This document shows, one piece after another, positions 35,690-48,269 of a stretch of DNA of 64,000 nucleotides. The notes beneath the pieces are model-generated. The model was not told the origin of the DNA, did no database searches, and was given only the letters and a program-made list of their open reading frames with translations. The translations under genes and the position numbers were made by a program. How positions within the stretch are numbered: position 1 is the first letter of the stretch; every line of letters begins with the position of its first letter. Source of the stretch: Otatea glauca (lineage: Eukaryota > Streptophyta > Magnoliopsida > Poales > Poaceae); assembly GCA_036346275.1 (NCBI GenBank), contig CM070730.1:1798309-1862308 (forward strand). The letters run 5' to 3'.

Positions 35690-37130
35690 AAAAGATGTTG
35701 GTTGCAGCATCTTCATTCCTATTAATATGCAAACCGAAGAGGTCCATTTAGTTGCTCAAGCTCTTGGTTGCAGCATTAAGTCTTTCCCTGTTAAGTATTT
35801 AGGGGTTCCTCTGCATTTTAACAAACTGAAAAGGGAGGATATCCAACCTGTTGCGGATAAAATTATGAAAAGAGCTGCTGGGTGGAGGGGCAAACTCTTG
35901 TCCTCTAGAGGTAGATTAACCCTGATTCAATCTTGTCTTTCCAGCATCCCGGTGTACTTTTATCTGTAATAAAATTTCATAATTGGGCCATAGAAGCTAT
36001 GAATTCTCATATGGCTAATTTCCTATGGAACGATAGTAGGGACAACCATCATTATCATTTAGCCAATTGGAAAACCATTTGCATGAAGGAGTATGGTGGA
36101 ATGGGTGTTCCAGACCTTAGGGATCTTAATCCCTGTTTGCTGGCTTCTTGGCACAAGAGATATCAGATTGGTGATGACAAAATCTGGAAGAAAATCATAG
36201 ATTTTAAATACAAAACTCCAGACCCTAATATTTTGCTTGTCCTACTGAAAATGCATCTCCCTTCTGGAAGGGTGTGATTTGGGCAAGCCAAGCCGCCAAA
36301 ATAGGTGTATATATGGCAAGCAGGTAAAGGTGACAGAATTAGGTTTTGGCGGGACCATTGGTTTGGTGCCTCGAGTTTGGCTGTTCAGTTTTGGTACTTG
36401 TATGAGATTGATAATGAGAGGGATATAACCATGAAGGATGCTTGCGATGGGATTGACCTGAAACTTACTTTCAGGAGGTGTGTTGGTGACATGCTGTTAC
36501 ATTTGTGGTATGATCTAGTTAATGTGGCTCGAACCATTGCTTTTTCTGATGAGGATGATGCTATGATCTGGGAACTACACTCTTCTGGTCTTTGTAATAC
36601 TCAGTCCTTGTATGCTGTATTAAACTTTAGAGGGATGGAGCCTGTTCATGTTTCAGCAATTTGGAAAATTTTGGTGCCTCCTAAGATTCAATTCTTTTTG
36701 TGGTGGTTGTCAAATAACAAGATTCTTACTCGTGATAACTTGGCTAGAAGACAGGAAGTTCATGGTAAAACTCGTCTGTTCTGCTCTGAGCCAGAATGTG
36801 TGTTTCATTTATTTTTTTAATGTGTGGTGGCCAAATCCATGTGGTCTGGGAGACTGGGATTTCTGAAAATTGTAGTGGTACAAATTGGTGACACCTTTGA
36901 ATCGATTGCAAAATGGTGGTTATGTAACAGAAGTCATATAACTCTGAATATGATATCATCTGTTATACTGGTGCTTGTGGAAAGAGAGATGGCTATACTG
37001 GTGCTTGTGGAAAGAGAGATTGCATTCGTTTTTAATACAAAGATTGGTGTGGCATGCAGATAATCTGGAGGAAGTTATCTTCGATGCTGAGAAAGTGGAG
37101 GCTGCTCTGCCCGACTACATCGGGCCCAGA
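35690..37130 (+). mobile_element. LINE (L1-type) 3' fragment with zf-RVT domain
   Basis: Frames at 35727-35969, 35933-36277, 36305-36820 and 36824-37130 together give the C-terminal part of a plant L1 ORF2. They contain FPVKYLGVPLHFNKLKREDI, MANFLWNDSR, the GKGDRIRFWRDHW phrase and the zf-RVT block VSAIWKILVPPKIQFFLWWL. The tail reads IIWRKLSSMLRKWR. Stops and frameshifts make it dead. The endonuclease and the catalytic reverse transcriptase core are missing, consistent with 5' truncation. It begins about 360 bases after the EIF1AD-like stop codon, in the same orientation. Confidence 0.85.
36964..37020 (+). repeat. Short tandem duplication inside the LINE fragment
   Basis: ATACTGGTGCTTGTGGAAAG plus AGAGAT is repeated after GGCT (unit 30 bp), which adds ten residues in frame. 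Confidence 0.8.
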
Positions 37131-38839
37131 TGGATCTCTTCAGCACTTAATGCGAAGCCAAGGCGAGTGCTCCTCTGATGATAGCATGGAGACGATGGAG
37201 TTGGCCTCTGGAAGACATTTGCGCCTGACGCAATGTGAACACAGCGAGAAGTGCCTAAAGACCGAGATAGAAGAACAAGAATATGTGATGACTGAAGAAA
37301 AAAAAAGGAAGAAGAATGAGGCTGCTCTGTCTTAGAATGAAAAGCTTTGGAAATTATGTAATAGTGGAAGTAAGTTTTAGGAATGGTAATATGTAGTAGT
37401 AGAGAATGAGATGCGCGGTGGTGCCGTGAGCTCTCAGAAGAAAAAGTTTGTAGGGATTTGTAACGCTGGGCTGAAATTGTTGCTGACCGTGGTGGCTGAA
37501 GAACATGGTTTCATTTTCGAATAAAATGGAAATGGGGTGCAGTGATGGAACTAAAAATTTTCTAATGGGTGTCTGTAGCCTTGCGCTGCCCGCTCGAGCT
37601 GCCCGCCCGGTCCACGCCGCACCGTCGTCCGCCTGAGCCGCTTGCTGTGTCGCCGTCCGCCCGAGCTGCTTGCTGGTTGCCGCGCCGTCACCTGTCGCCC
37701 GCCCGAGCTGCTTGCCACGCCGCTCGCATGGCCCACGTGTTGCCTTCGTGTCACGCCATAGAACATTTGAGCCGCCTGCCGCCTACCGTGCTGTTGCCCG
37801 CCTGAGCCACGTGTCGCGACGCTCGCCCCGCTCCCTCGTTGTTCGTCGTGTCGCCGCCTCGCCTCGCATTGCCGGTCAGCGCCGCCGCTCAACCACTTGC
37901 TGCGCGCGCCGCCGCCGCCGCCGCCGCCGCCGCCAAAGCCACTCGCCGCCACCGCCCACCTGAACCGCTGCGACGTCTGCCGCGCCGCTCGCCTGAGTAG
38001 CTTGCTGTCAGATCCGTCTCAATGCTAGATGGGTTCCAACAAGAAAATTAGGATTTGAGAACATAAAACGAATTGAGAAAGTAAGTTTATGTGCTAGATA
38101 CTTTACTCTACTTAGGCTAAAGGTTTGCAAATCAATCATGATTCATTTTCTTCCAACCAAAACAAGCTTTAAAGCCTTCTGTCTTTTACAGCGATGAAAA
38201 AGAGCAGTAAAACGAATATGAAAATTAACTCTGCTGATTACGTGACTCTAAATAGTAGGACCGACATTACACACAACAATAATTACTATTCTCGTTCTGG
38301 GACGTCGAGTCTCCCTTAAGTCATATTTGTGTTTTGATCTCAACCCTTGATCTAGTTTAACTGAAATCGGTCATCCGTTATATTCATTACCGACATTGCC
38401 GACTTTGCTGCTGAATGCAAAAATCTTACCTGCCATGCAATGCAAACTAGGCCAATAATTGGAATCGGTTAGCTACTTCCAAATTTGGAGATACCTCGGA
38501 ACAGGAGGCGTGCTAACACTTACCGATCGCTCTAAAATACTCTCCCATTGCCAGCCTCGAGTTCTTATCTTGCAGGCACCAGCGAGCAACTTTGCATATG
38601 CTCTTTCAACCTCAGCTTCAGCATCGCCATCTAACTAGTCATAGCCTACCAAACTCTTGATGTTGCCCTGCGTACGTGCTTTCCCCACCCTCGGCGAAGT
38701 TTCTCCTACCGACCATTCCGTTGGGGAGAATGGGAAAACTGTGAGGATGACGACGGGACAATGGAGAGCCACGAAAAGAGAGAGGAGGCAGCTGTTGCCA
38801 TAAAATAAAGTTTGATTAAGTTAATTTATTTATTAGCAG
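37131..38839. other. Intergenic DNA with a GC-rich low-complexity block
   Basis: Positions 37570-37990 repeat CCGCCCGAGCTGCTTGC-like phrases and a CGCCGCCGCCGCC run, opening spurious frames on both strands. Positions 38000-38839 show no gene or repeat that I can support. Confidence 0.4.
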
Positions 38840-38952
38840 TGCTTCAATGATTTTCCTCCCAATACAAGTTGCACAAATCTTGAATCAATCGAAGGGGTAA
38901 GTAATCACTATCTACCCTTTATTTATGTTTTAATATTTGTGCAACTGTTAAG
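38836..38952 (+). repeat. Left arm of a 2.3-kb-spaced inverted repeat (LTR fragment)
   Basis: The stretch from GCAGTGCTTCAATG to TTTGTGCAACTGT is the inverted counterpart of 41055-41172, at about 90% by eye. It is probably a fragment of the same LTR family as 40340-41340, inserted or rearranged in opposite orientation. Confidence 0.7.
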
Positions 38953-40339
38953 GAAAAATATGAAAGCACCTCTTTTTATTATTTTAAAGAAGTTTTTTTT
39001 GTTAGAAGTTTTATGTTAAGTGGAAGGGGTCAACATGCAATCACCGCCGCCTAGGAGGAAATATCATGTGCTCCGTGCGGCGTGCCACATCCGTGTTATC
39101 TACGTATAATCTGTTTTAAAGATCCTAGAAAAAATCGGAGATATAAGGGAGGACATGTTGTGCAACCATGCAAAATTTTAACATTAATCTCGATTGCAAT
39201 TTGGACATATGAAAAAGACAAGTTATACATGAACATTATTTTTCACTGTCAATCACTATTTATTTTTGTTGATTGTTAATTTCGTATATGGTAAATACGA
39301 TTGAGTTTGATCTTGAATATGACCTCTGCATCTCCGATTTTTCTCTTTGAGAATTTTCAAAAGCTTAGTATACCAAAGATATTTCCTCGGCCACGTAGCA
39401 GTAAAGATAGGAGCATTTATCATTGCCACAAATTTAACTTTTATACCAAATAACACGGAGTTGGGATCAACTGTCGGCGATCAGGCCCAAAAAGAAAGAA
39501 TTTTCCTCACAAATTTAACTTTTATACCAAAGAACACGGAGTAGCATTTATGTGTTCTGCAATTTGTCAGGCTGGACCTATGTTATTTTCGGGATCAGCT
39601 TGACGTAGGAAGGGAATATGAGAGCCGCTTCGTCTCGAACAAGGAATCCTCAAGAATTTCAGGACCAGTTTGTTCCGAACGTAGGAAGGCAATTCAAATC
39701 CAGCATGCCTGCGCCTCCCCTGATAGATCAAGTAGAGAGAGCAACCACAAGGTCCTTATTGTTGCATCTCAAAGAAGAAAAAAACCCTTATTGTTGGACA
39801 AATTAATTCTGCCAACTATATATGCAGAGTGCACGATGGAGCACGGCAAGGCTGGAGAGAAGGCGGAGATGATGAAGAGGACGACCATGACGACGTACCG
39901 ACTGCCTGCGGAGGAGGAGGAGACCGATTTGGATGCTCGACCAGAAGGAAGATGACAAATTGAATAACGACGTATGCTTATAAGCCAATTTACTGTTTGG
40001 TTGGTCTCTGTATTAATTTGTTCCATACAAGCATGTGTAGTGTTGTTTCTTCCTTGCATGGCCAAATTCCTGACGCCCAAGCGCTTTAGGTCAAGCCCAC
40101 AAGGAGGTTTCATTGTAATGCAATAGTTTCTACTCTTGTTGTTGTTTTATATCCCTTTAGTTCTTTCTTTGGCCGCCTTGCTATGCTTTAGCTGGTTCTC
40201 CTAATTTGGTTGTCTTACTACCTTGCAGCGGGTAGTAGCTTATAGCCTGTAGGCAATACCTTTCGGCCGCCCTATATTTTTTTTGGTCACGCTCCGCCAC
40301 TGAAATACGATGGCCTGCGTGAGGAAGACGTGTACAACA
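38953..40339. other. AT-rich intergenic DNA
   Basis: No gene is supported. A 32-bp direct repeat (CACAAATTTAACTTTTATACC plus CAAA...) occurs at 39428 and 39509. Minus-strand frames at 39769-40113 include a short hydrophobic stretch but no recognised domain. Confidence 0.4.
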
Positions 40340-41340
40340 TGTGGGACTGTGACCGGCAACTAGAGGAGTGAATAGGAACCACTAAAAATTTCCTTCAAAA
40401 TATTCCCTCTAATAGCTATGAGAAGCTACAGAGGTCAGATCAAGACACACAGTGGAAATGAATACAAAAACCCTAACCAAAAGACAGCACAGGCTATTGA
40501 AACACTTGAGGTGGATCATCTGGTCGGGGTCAGATAACCCGTGTTAGCATAAAAAAAAAACAGCTACACAGTCCAATACAAAAACTTGCACAACTTTCAA
40601 ACCAGGCTCTAAATTACTTGAAATTTAAGCCAAAGCAAGATCAAAACCTAAGGAATCTAAAACACAAAAGATCTTGCAAAAATCTAACAAAGTTGGGATC
40701 TTTTTCCTCTCAAAGCTCATCTGAACCAAAACCGGGATCATATGGTAAAACCTTGGTTTTGAATTAAACTTTCCAAGGTTAAGCCAAAAGCAAAGATCAA
40801 ACCATATTCATCAAGAAGAGAGGAAAACGGGTAAAGTTTCGAACTTCATACACTAGGTGGATGGATCTGAACATGTGCTATCTATTCCATCACTTACCCT
40901 TCTTTGCACACCCAAATCTGAAGACAAAAGCAAGGGGGAAGAACAAGAACTCAAATAAAGACCAAACCAAGCCATCACATGTAGAGACAAAGACACAAGA
41001 TATTTGGAATTTGATCTTGTATTACTTGGGATGAATGATCCCATGCTTCTCTTTTTTACAGTTGCACAAATATTAAAGCATGAATAAAGGGTAGATGGTG
41101 ATTACTTACCCCTTCGCTTGCTTCAAGATTTGTGCAATTTGTATTAGAAGGGAAAGCATTGAAGCACTGCTCATGATTTTATAGCCACTCCCTAACACAC
41201 TCCAAATCTAAAGATGACAAAAAAACTCATACGCAAAAACCTCTCAATCTCTCCCTAAAGCTCTCACACGAGCACCCCTGCACCTCTCCTCCACTCTATC
41301 ACCAAGCTTGCTCACTCAATACGGATCCTTTCAATTGGTA
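40340..41340 (-). mobile_element. Copia LTR-like fragment, minus orientation
   Basis: The left edge GCAACTAGAGGAGTGAATAGG is the complement of the CCTATTCAC...CTCTAG LTR end seen at 16530 and 26220, which points to a related copia LTR ending here on the minus strand. Downstream sequence has the AT-rich LTR style and contains the right arm of the inverted repeat. No coding region is attached. Confidence 0.5.
41055..41172 (-). repeat. Right arm of the 2.3-kb-spaced inverted repeat
   Basis: Its complement reads GCAGTGCTTCAATGCTTTCC onward to ATTTGTGCAACTGTA, matching 38836-38952. Confidence 0.7.
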
Positions 41341-42908
41341 ATAAATGTAGTTAATATATTGTATGGATTAATCAGATGCGTTAATTCAGCTTAATTATTT
41401 GCTGTGTACTTGTGTTACCTTTAAATGTGAATTACCCATGGATATCATCGCTGAAGTTTTTAGGGGAATGGACCGACGTGGTCTTTGTGTTACTTTCAGA
41501 CTGACAGGCTAATTGTTCTTTGCATTCACGTTAGATCCGTAAGATATCCGTTTAGGATGGAGAAATGCTACTTATCCTTTTTTTTATGTGATGGTGCTTA
41601 AATAAGTACAGATTGCAATTAAACTAGGAAAGCAATTGCCTCTCGGGCAGCTGATGCGACCCTATTGCTTGTTTGTGGTTGCGTTTTTTTAGTCCGTTCC
41701 TTTTCTTTGGTTCAACTCTCATGAGTCATGGAATGAAAATTGCATTCACCTACCCTAGATGTGATCGAAAATGCTTTCCTATCCACAGGCAGGAGAAAAG
41801 CTAGGACCAAAATTCAGTTGACTTGTATGGTAGTATTTTGTTGATCATGTAAACAAGAAATACAATTTGTCGCGAGCATAATCTATTCTTTATAAATATT
41901 TCACTCGCTAAAGTACATACAGTCGGCCACACATTCTCGCTCTGCTCCGTTTTATCCGATCTTCAGTGGCTACATAAAAAGTTGTGCACACGTTGGGGTG
42001 AAAACGAGTCGTATATTTCTCGCTCTATCTGAAGTCAAATTCGGTCGGGACCGAATTTAGGAACGAATTTGACTATCTGGTCAGATCCGGGAAGGAATCT
42101 GGATTCAAGATTGGATTCGAAACAGTAAATATCCGGCAAATACGAGTTGAGATCCGGATATCGGATTTTTTATCAATTTGGATTATCCAGCAAGGCCTAG
42201 CCCAATTATTACATATTTTTTTATAGCAACTCATTTATCTTGATAATTAGTTTATTCTATTGATCCTCAAATAACATATTCTTTCTAGAATTTCTATTGG
42301 GTTTGGTTGATATATAACTTGTTATTATGATCATGTACTCATATGCGTACATTATACATATATCTTTATTCGTTTCTGACCCGAATCCATCAAGTATCTG
42401 TACCTATCTATATCCCGAATAACCCGGATTAGTATCTGTGTATCTAGTTCTGAATCCAAAAAAAATAGGTTAGAATATGAAAAGAGCAATATCGATCCGT
42501 ATTCGATCCATTTCCACCCTAGTCATACGCATGTATTGCTTCGTTTCAACCCATTTTACCATCATGTGATTGTTTGTTTATCTCCAAATTCAACCATGCA
42601 TTGCTCATTTAGTCACGCATGAAAACAGTAAGTGCTTAACTACCTGCCCAGATAAAATATCCAGTGCCAAGTTCTGGCTGCCTCCGATTCTGCGGTGCCA
42701 GTCGGAGTAGGTAAGTTGGCCCTCTTGCAAGGGCTCAGTTTTCCCATTGGGAGCCAGGACTTAGGAAGGAAGAAGTGGTCTATTCGTATTGAATCGACGG
42801 AGCACGTTTCCACATTGTATCTGCCATGTCAAACTGCTACTCGATCGGCGGTTGACCTGTCGAAACTTCTGCAGTCCAGGCCAGCAGCGACTCGTTTCGT
42901 GCGTGAGC
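41341..42908. other. Intergenic DNA with a possible decayed hAT-like repeat
   Basis: Positions 41988-42522 run from GGGGTGAAAACGAG to CCATTTCCACCCTAG, resembling the GGGGTGGAAACGGA-type ends of some grass elements, with TCCGGATA and GAATCC words inside. I saw no clean target duplication. No gene is supported. Confidence 0.35.
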
Positions 42909-44884
42909 CAAGGTTACAAAAACCGCCGAAATTCGGCGAAATCTCGCTGAAATCTCGGATTTCGGACCCCAGCGAGTTTGCATAGACCGGTCGGATGTAA
43001 AAATCCGAAAAAAATTTGAAATTGCTACAGTATATTTCGGATTTTTTATTTTTTCGGCGAGATTTCGGCAAAAACCGCCGAGATTTCGGAATTTTAAACC
43101 GGAATTTGAATTTTTGGCGGATCGACCGAATTATATCAATAAGTTCTCGGAAGTGATCTTCAATGATAATGTTTGAAAAAGTTTATTTTTAGACTTTTGG
43201 CACTTTGTGAAACACACTCTGAATTTTAAAAATTGAGAATGCATTTTCATGCTATGAAAAATTTATGGGAGTATCATAAGATAAGTAGGATAATACATAA
43301 AATTTATGAAAATATTTTAACATCATTTGTTATGTTTTAAAAATAAAAATCGAAATAGGATAAAAGTCGGTTCACGCCGGACCACTTGGAAGTAGTCCGC
43401 GTGAACGACCTTTTGCGCCGGACTACTTCAAGTGGTCCGCGTGAACGAGCTATTATACGGATGGGAAAATTCGGAAAAATTGAAATTGCTACGAAGAAAT
43501 TTCGAATTTTTATTTTTTACGAGATTTTAAAAAGCGCGAGATTTGAATCTTAAACAGAATTTGAATTTTTTGGCGGATCTGACCGAATTATATCAATAAG
43601 TTCTCGTGAAGTGATTTTCAATGATAATGTTTGAAAAAGTTTATTTTTAGACTTTTTGGCGTTTAGTGAAACACTCTCAATTTTAAAAATTGAGAATGCA
43701 TTTTCATGCTATGAAAAATTTATGGGAGTATCATAAGATATGTAGGATAATACATAAAATTTATGAAAATATTTTAACATCATTTGTTATGTTTTAAAAA
43801 TAAAAATCGAAATAGGATAAAAGTCGGTTCACGCCGGACCACTTGGAAGTAGTCCGCGTGAACGACTTTTGCCGGACTACTTCAAGTGGTCCGACGTGAA
43901 CGAGGTTTTTTGCGGATGGAAAAATCCGGAAAAAATTGAAATTGCTAAAACTTAGGTAAAAACTTAGGTAAAAATGTAACATTTAAAACTTTGTTCTAAA
44001 TGCAACTTAGGTAAAAACTTAGGTAAAAATCTTAGGTAAAAATGCAGAACATTTAAAACTTTGTTCCAAATGCAACTAGCATGATTTCAAGGTATGATTT
44101 TGAGTCATTTCCACACTTAGGATTAAATCAAGATCTTAGGCACTATTCCTCTTAAAATAACTCAACACTGTTCTAACCTACTGAGAGGTCTTTTAACCTT
44201 GATTAAAAATCTTCAAGACTCTTTCTCCTTTTTCCTTTCCTTTCAAGTCATGTACCTACTGTCGGAGGCTTTAATACATCGTCAATCATTGAAGTTCTTT
44301 CACAGCTCATTCCATCGAGAGGCTCTCGCCATTTCACTTTCCTCGCGCACTCACTTCTCCACCTCCTCCTCTCGGTCCGGTAAGCTCCGCAAACCGGCCA
44401 GATCCAAGGCTCAGGAGGCAAATCTCGGCCTCCTAGGTGAGCGTTTAGAATCATGCTATTAAAATTTCAAATATTTATAACATGCTTTGTCTCATTTTTC
44501 ATTCAGTTCTAAATTGCCGGTGAGCGTTTTATTACGACAGTACCAATGTTTCAATTTTTAAAAAATTTATATGATTCAAAAAAATCTGAAATTTTTATGA
44601 CAACATTAATAATACGTCAGAACTCTCCACAAAAAATTTCGAAATTTTTCTCCATCTTTTGGACCAATTTTCAGGCTTGTCCATCTGGCCGAAATTTCGC
44701 CATTTCTCGGCGAGATCTCGCCAATTCTCGCCGAAATTCGGAATTTCCCGGTAGAAAAAAAACCGGATTCAAATTTTGAATTTGAATTTCCGGACGAGAT
44801 TTCTCCGAAATTACCGAATTTTGCCGAAATTTCGTTTTCCGGGCATGAACGGTATTTGATCCGAAACCGAAATCCGAAACCCTG
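42909..44884. mobile_element. Non-autonomous hAT element A (1976 bp), perfect 8-bp TSD
   Basis: The element starts CAAGGTTAC and ends GAAACCCTG (inverted: CAGGGTTTC), 7 of 9 matching. The octamer GCGTGAGC flanks both sides exactly (42901-42908 and 44885-44892). An 8-bp duplication with CA(A/G)GG ends is diagnostic of the hAT superfamily. No transposase frame exists. Both ends are rich in CGAAATTTCGG-like palindromic words. The interior has a 447-bp tandem duplication with strong hairpins and, at 44270-44440, a GC-richer block that could be captured host DNA. Confidence 0.8.
43102..43950. repeat. 447-bp tandem duplication with paired hairpins inside hAT element A
   Basis: The block from about 43102 recurs from about 43556; for example, AAGTCGGTTCACGCCGGACC starts at 43374 and 43821. 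Each copy holds two adjacent inverted repeats. One has arms GTTCACGCCGGACCACTT and AAGTAGTCCGCGTGAAC. The other has arms GCCGGACTACTT and AAGTGGTCCGC. Confidence 0.85.
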
Positions 44885-46952
44885 GCGTGAGCAATGACAC
44901 CACCATGTCGCTCGCATGTACATACACACAGCACTTCAGTATTCATCCACTGATTCCTTTTTTGAGATGGAAAAGAAAAGGCAGCGACAGATCCACCTAA
45001 TACGTGGACGCAATCATCAGCGTTTTGGCCTTTGTCTAATTTTCCTGCGAGAATTTTGGTTCATCTACAGGCAATGGCGGAACCGGGTCTCAGGCCACCG
45101 GGCCATGGCCCAAGACCTAGGATAAAAAAAGCTATGAAAAAATTACTCTAGGAGCTGATTCATTCGGGAAATTGCTCAATATCAACGACCCAGCCCGAGA
45201 CTTGGGCCATGGGGGCCAGCTCCACGCCGTGTTTTGGATGGGAGAGAGAGTCCTTGCTTTGTGCAAATACCTTTCTCGGTTCTCACGCACCATGCTAGCT
45301 AATAAGCGAGGTTCAGAATTTTCTGGAATTTTTTTTTAATTAAACGGAAGAGGCCAGAAACATCAGCGTGTGTATTTACGCTGAAAGAGAGAGTGGAAGC
45401 GGCCGGACCCTACATCTACATGTGAATGATTGTATTCGTATGTGATGTGATCTGCAGCTCCAGGATATAGTAATAAGAATTGAAAGCACGAGTCGGGCGC
45501 GACGTATGTATGGGAGGCGGCTTGGCTTGGATATAGTTGGATCATACGTATTAGTACCATGTAGCCGGCCGCTCCCGTACTCTGTTATTGCTCACCAGCA
45601 ATTCTCCAACATTGAATTACATGTCTATCTGAAAAGTACTATAGCTAGGCACGATGTTCACGCCGTTCACTCATTCACCCATCACGCACGAGCGGTAGTG
45701 CGATCAATCCATGATTTTTTTTCTTGGGCAAAATTGGGTATATGCCACTTTCCTCGAAATGCCACTCCAAAATATAAAATGAGAAATTTGCCATTCGGAG
45801 GAAGAAGGGAGAGAGAAGTTGGGACGCGGCGAAGGAAGGATCGGCTGCGGTGCGGCTCACAGCTGCGGCGAGGAGGAGGCGGCGCAACTAGAGCTTGCCA
45901 GAGAAGTGGAGACACGGCCGGTCGAGAGAAACAAGGAATGAGGAAAAATATCCGAGTGCGCTAAAAATCCAAAGAGGCGAGTTTTGGAATAGAAAATTTT
46001 CAATTTCATAATTTAGAGTGGCATTTTTTAAAATCTCATCTTTTGGATTGACACACACAAATATATACCTGGGACACCATGATGCCTAAAATGGGTATTT
46101 TTCCTATGTATTTGCATATGAATTTTTTAAAAAAATTTCAGGATATTAAGTTTAACCAGTTTACTAACTAGTTCAAACAAGTTTGAACTGAAATTCAAAC
46201 TAGAGTTTCCTTTTTTATGATAGTTTGATTGTAGGTATGTGCTGATTTTATATATAAATCAGCAAAACATGTTATCTAAATTCGTTTAAATCTTTGAATT
46301 CGAGTATATTTTTTAAATGTATGTGTTTAATTTGAATTGTTATAGATGGGTATATACCCTAAAACTGAAAATTTCAAAAAATATACTCGAATTTAACTTA
46401 AATTCGCGTATTTAAAATTATGACGCCCCATTTGGCCATGAGTACAAAATTAGTAGAAAATACTTTGCCTGGCTGCGGCCGGTGTACTGGCCGGTCAGAT
46501 ACTTGCGCATGTCGTCATGTTCATGACGAATATTCATTTGCCGGCGAGAAAAAAAAAAGAAACTTGATTTTATTACAGGCCGCCACAACGTGCCATGAAT
46601 TCGAAACACGCACTCGTGGACGGATGGATATAACTAACATGGATCGTAGTGGCTATAGCTGGTCCTGGCGCACCGCGTGATTGGTGATTCTTCGTCGTCG
46701 CACGAGTGTCTCAGTCCACCACCAACCCAACCCAACCCAACCCAACCCACCCCACCCGCGTTACGTACTCCAGCAATCGTTCGCTTTTGCCCACACCAAG
46801 GAGGAAGCAATCGACAAACGCGGGCGGATTCACGGCCGTCCAGTGAGTCCAATATCTTACCGGCGCGCAATCTGCCCGTCTAGTCAAACGCCAAAACACA
46901 AAGGGGGCCACGATGCTAGTTGAGTATATACAACCACGACGAAACTACGGGA
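44885..46952. other. Intergenic DNA without a supported gene
   Basis: A CCCAA microsatellite lies at 46727-46752 (GGGTT on the other strand). Positions 45065-45225 contain GGCGGAACCGGGTCTC- and GGGCCATGG-type words of a possible small element. Positions 45720-45960 hold short open frames with no domain. Confidence 0.4.
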
Positions 46953-46960
46953 GTCCTGAG

Positions 46961-47838
46961 CAGAGTTGAAAAATAGCCGTCCTGTCGAAAATCGGTAGCA
47001 ACCGAACAAACTGCAAAGTTTATTTTTCGAATTCAGCTATCAAATAGCAGCGAAAAATAATAAAAACCGGTCGATTTGACTGATTTTTTGATGATTTTCG
47101 GCTAGTCTACATCGAAAATCGGCACACTCACTCGGCGGAAATTAGAAAAGATTCAAGGAAAATTAGAAAAAATTATAGAAAATTTTGTTAAAAAAACCGG
47201 CAAAGGTCCAAAAAATCAGAAAAAATGTATAAAACATCTCAGAGAAACCTTAACAATTTTTGAATTCATTTAGGGCTTCTGAAAAGTCAAAAACATCAAT
47301 TAATGAAAAGGAATAGAGACACTGTTAGATTTTTATAAAAATTTACAAACTTGTTCATGCTCTAAAATTTTAATGGTATCATAAACATTGCCCAAGGACC
47401 ATGTAGGAAAATTTTCAGAAATATTATACTTCATTTAGTACCTCTAGAAAATCAAAAACAGAAAAGCACATATAAAGACGGTAGCACTTTCAGAATTTAA
47501 AAAAATCCACTGATCTAATCATCATCTGGAAATTTTACATCATCATTAGTATTGCCTTAGAACCTCTAAAGAAATTTTATAACACAGTTTGATAGCTCAA
47601 TTAAATAAAGAATTGTTGACTTCTTTGCTCCGTTTTTTTTCCTTTTTTCTATTATATATATTTAGTTTTTTTTCTCAAAAACATCACACAAAGCAAATGT
47701 CAAAAAGCTATTAATACTAATTTTAGGTAACTTTTGGAAAAAAAAATTTAAAATTTTTTGAATCTAAATTGGATCAATTTACCGACAAGTTCAAATCTCA
47801 AGCTGCCCGATACGGTTTCGCCGATTTTTCAAAACCTG
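46961..47838. mobile_element. Non-autonomous hAT element C (878 bp), perfect 8-bp TSD
   Basis: The left end is CAGAGTTGAAAAATAGCCG and the right end inverted is CAGGTTTTGAAAAATCGG. The octamer GTCCTGAG is identical on both flanks (46953-46960 and 47839-47846). The interior is AT-rich and non-coding. It shares the order of phrases (GAAAAGGAA-AGA-ACACTGT, then CAAAAACAGAAAAGCA) with element D, so the two are siblings. Confidence 0.85.
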
Positions 47839-48269
47839 GTCCTGAGTCCATGTAAGTGGGAAAAAAATTATGTAGTATGGGATGCATTGTAGTATCTATA
47901 GTATTTTTTAATAAAGATATATGATATATATTAGAGAGGAGAGAAGAAGATTTAATTAGCTTAATATATATATATAATATATAATTTACCAACGATACTT
48001 AAAAAACACGCTGTGTCATAAAAATTTTTCCGTGTACGTCCGTCCACACTATGGGAGTAGGTGGGTGAGTGGTCATTCACCGACTCCCATCCACAAAACT
48101 TCTCCAGGCTAGCTTGTGCTTATAAGTAGTGACACCTAGAGAGAGCAGCAGTGCACATCTGTCGTCGCGTACAAATAATTTTCAACCGATCGCCATTTCA
48201 ATCGGTTTCAGTCTTGCGCCACCCGCGCACCCAAGAAAAGAAAAAGGAAAAAGGTTTCGGTAGATCGGC
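47839..48269 (+). promoter_or_regulatory. Promoter and 5' UTR region of hydrolase exon 1a
   Basis: TTATAAGTA at 48119-48127 fits a TATA box. It lies about 150 bases before the ATG at 48270, leaving a 5' UTR near 120 bases. The hAT element C ends 280 bases upstream of the TATA box. Positions 47930-47990 are TA-rich. Confidence 0.5.

Noticed and set aside
45065..45225. Small transposon with GGCGGAACC-type ends
   Set aside because: The proposed terminal match is weak and no flanking duplication was found.
46727..46752. CCCAA repeat as an interstitial telomere
   Set aside because: The plant telomere unit is CCCTAAA; this is a five-base microsatellite of short length.
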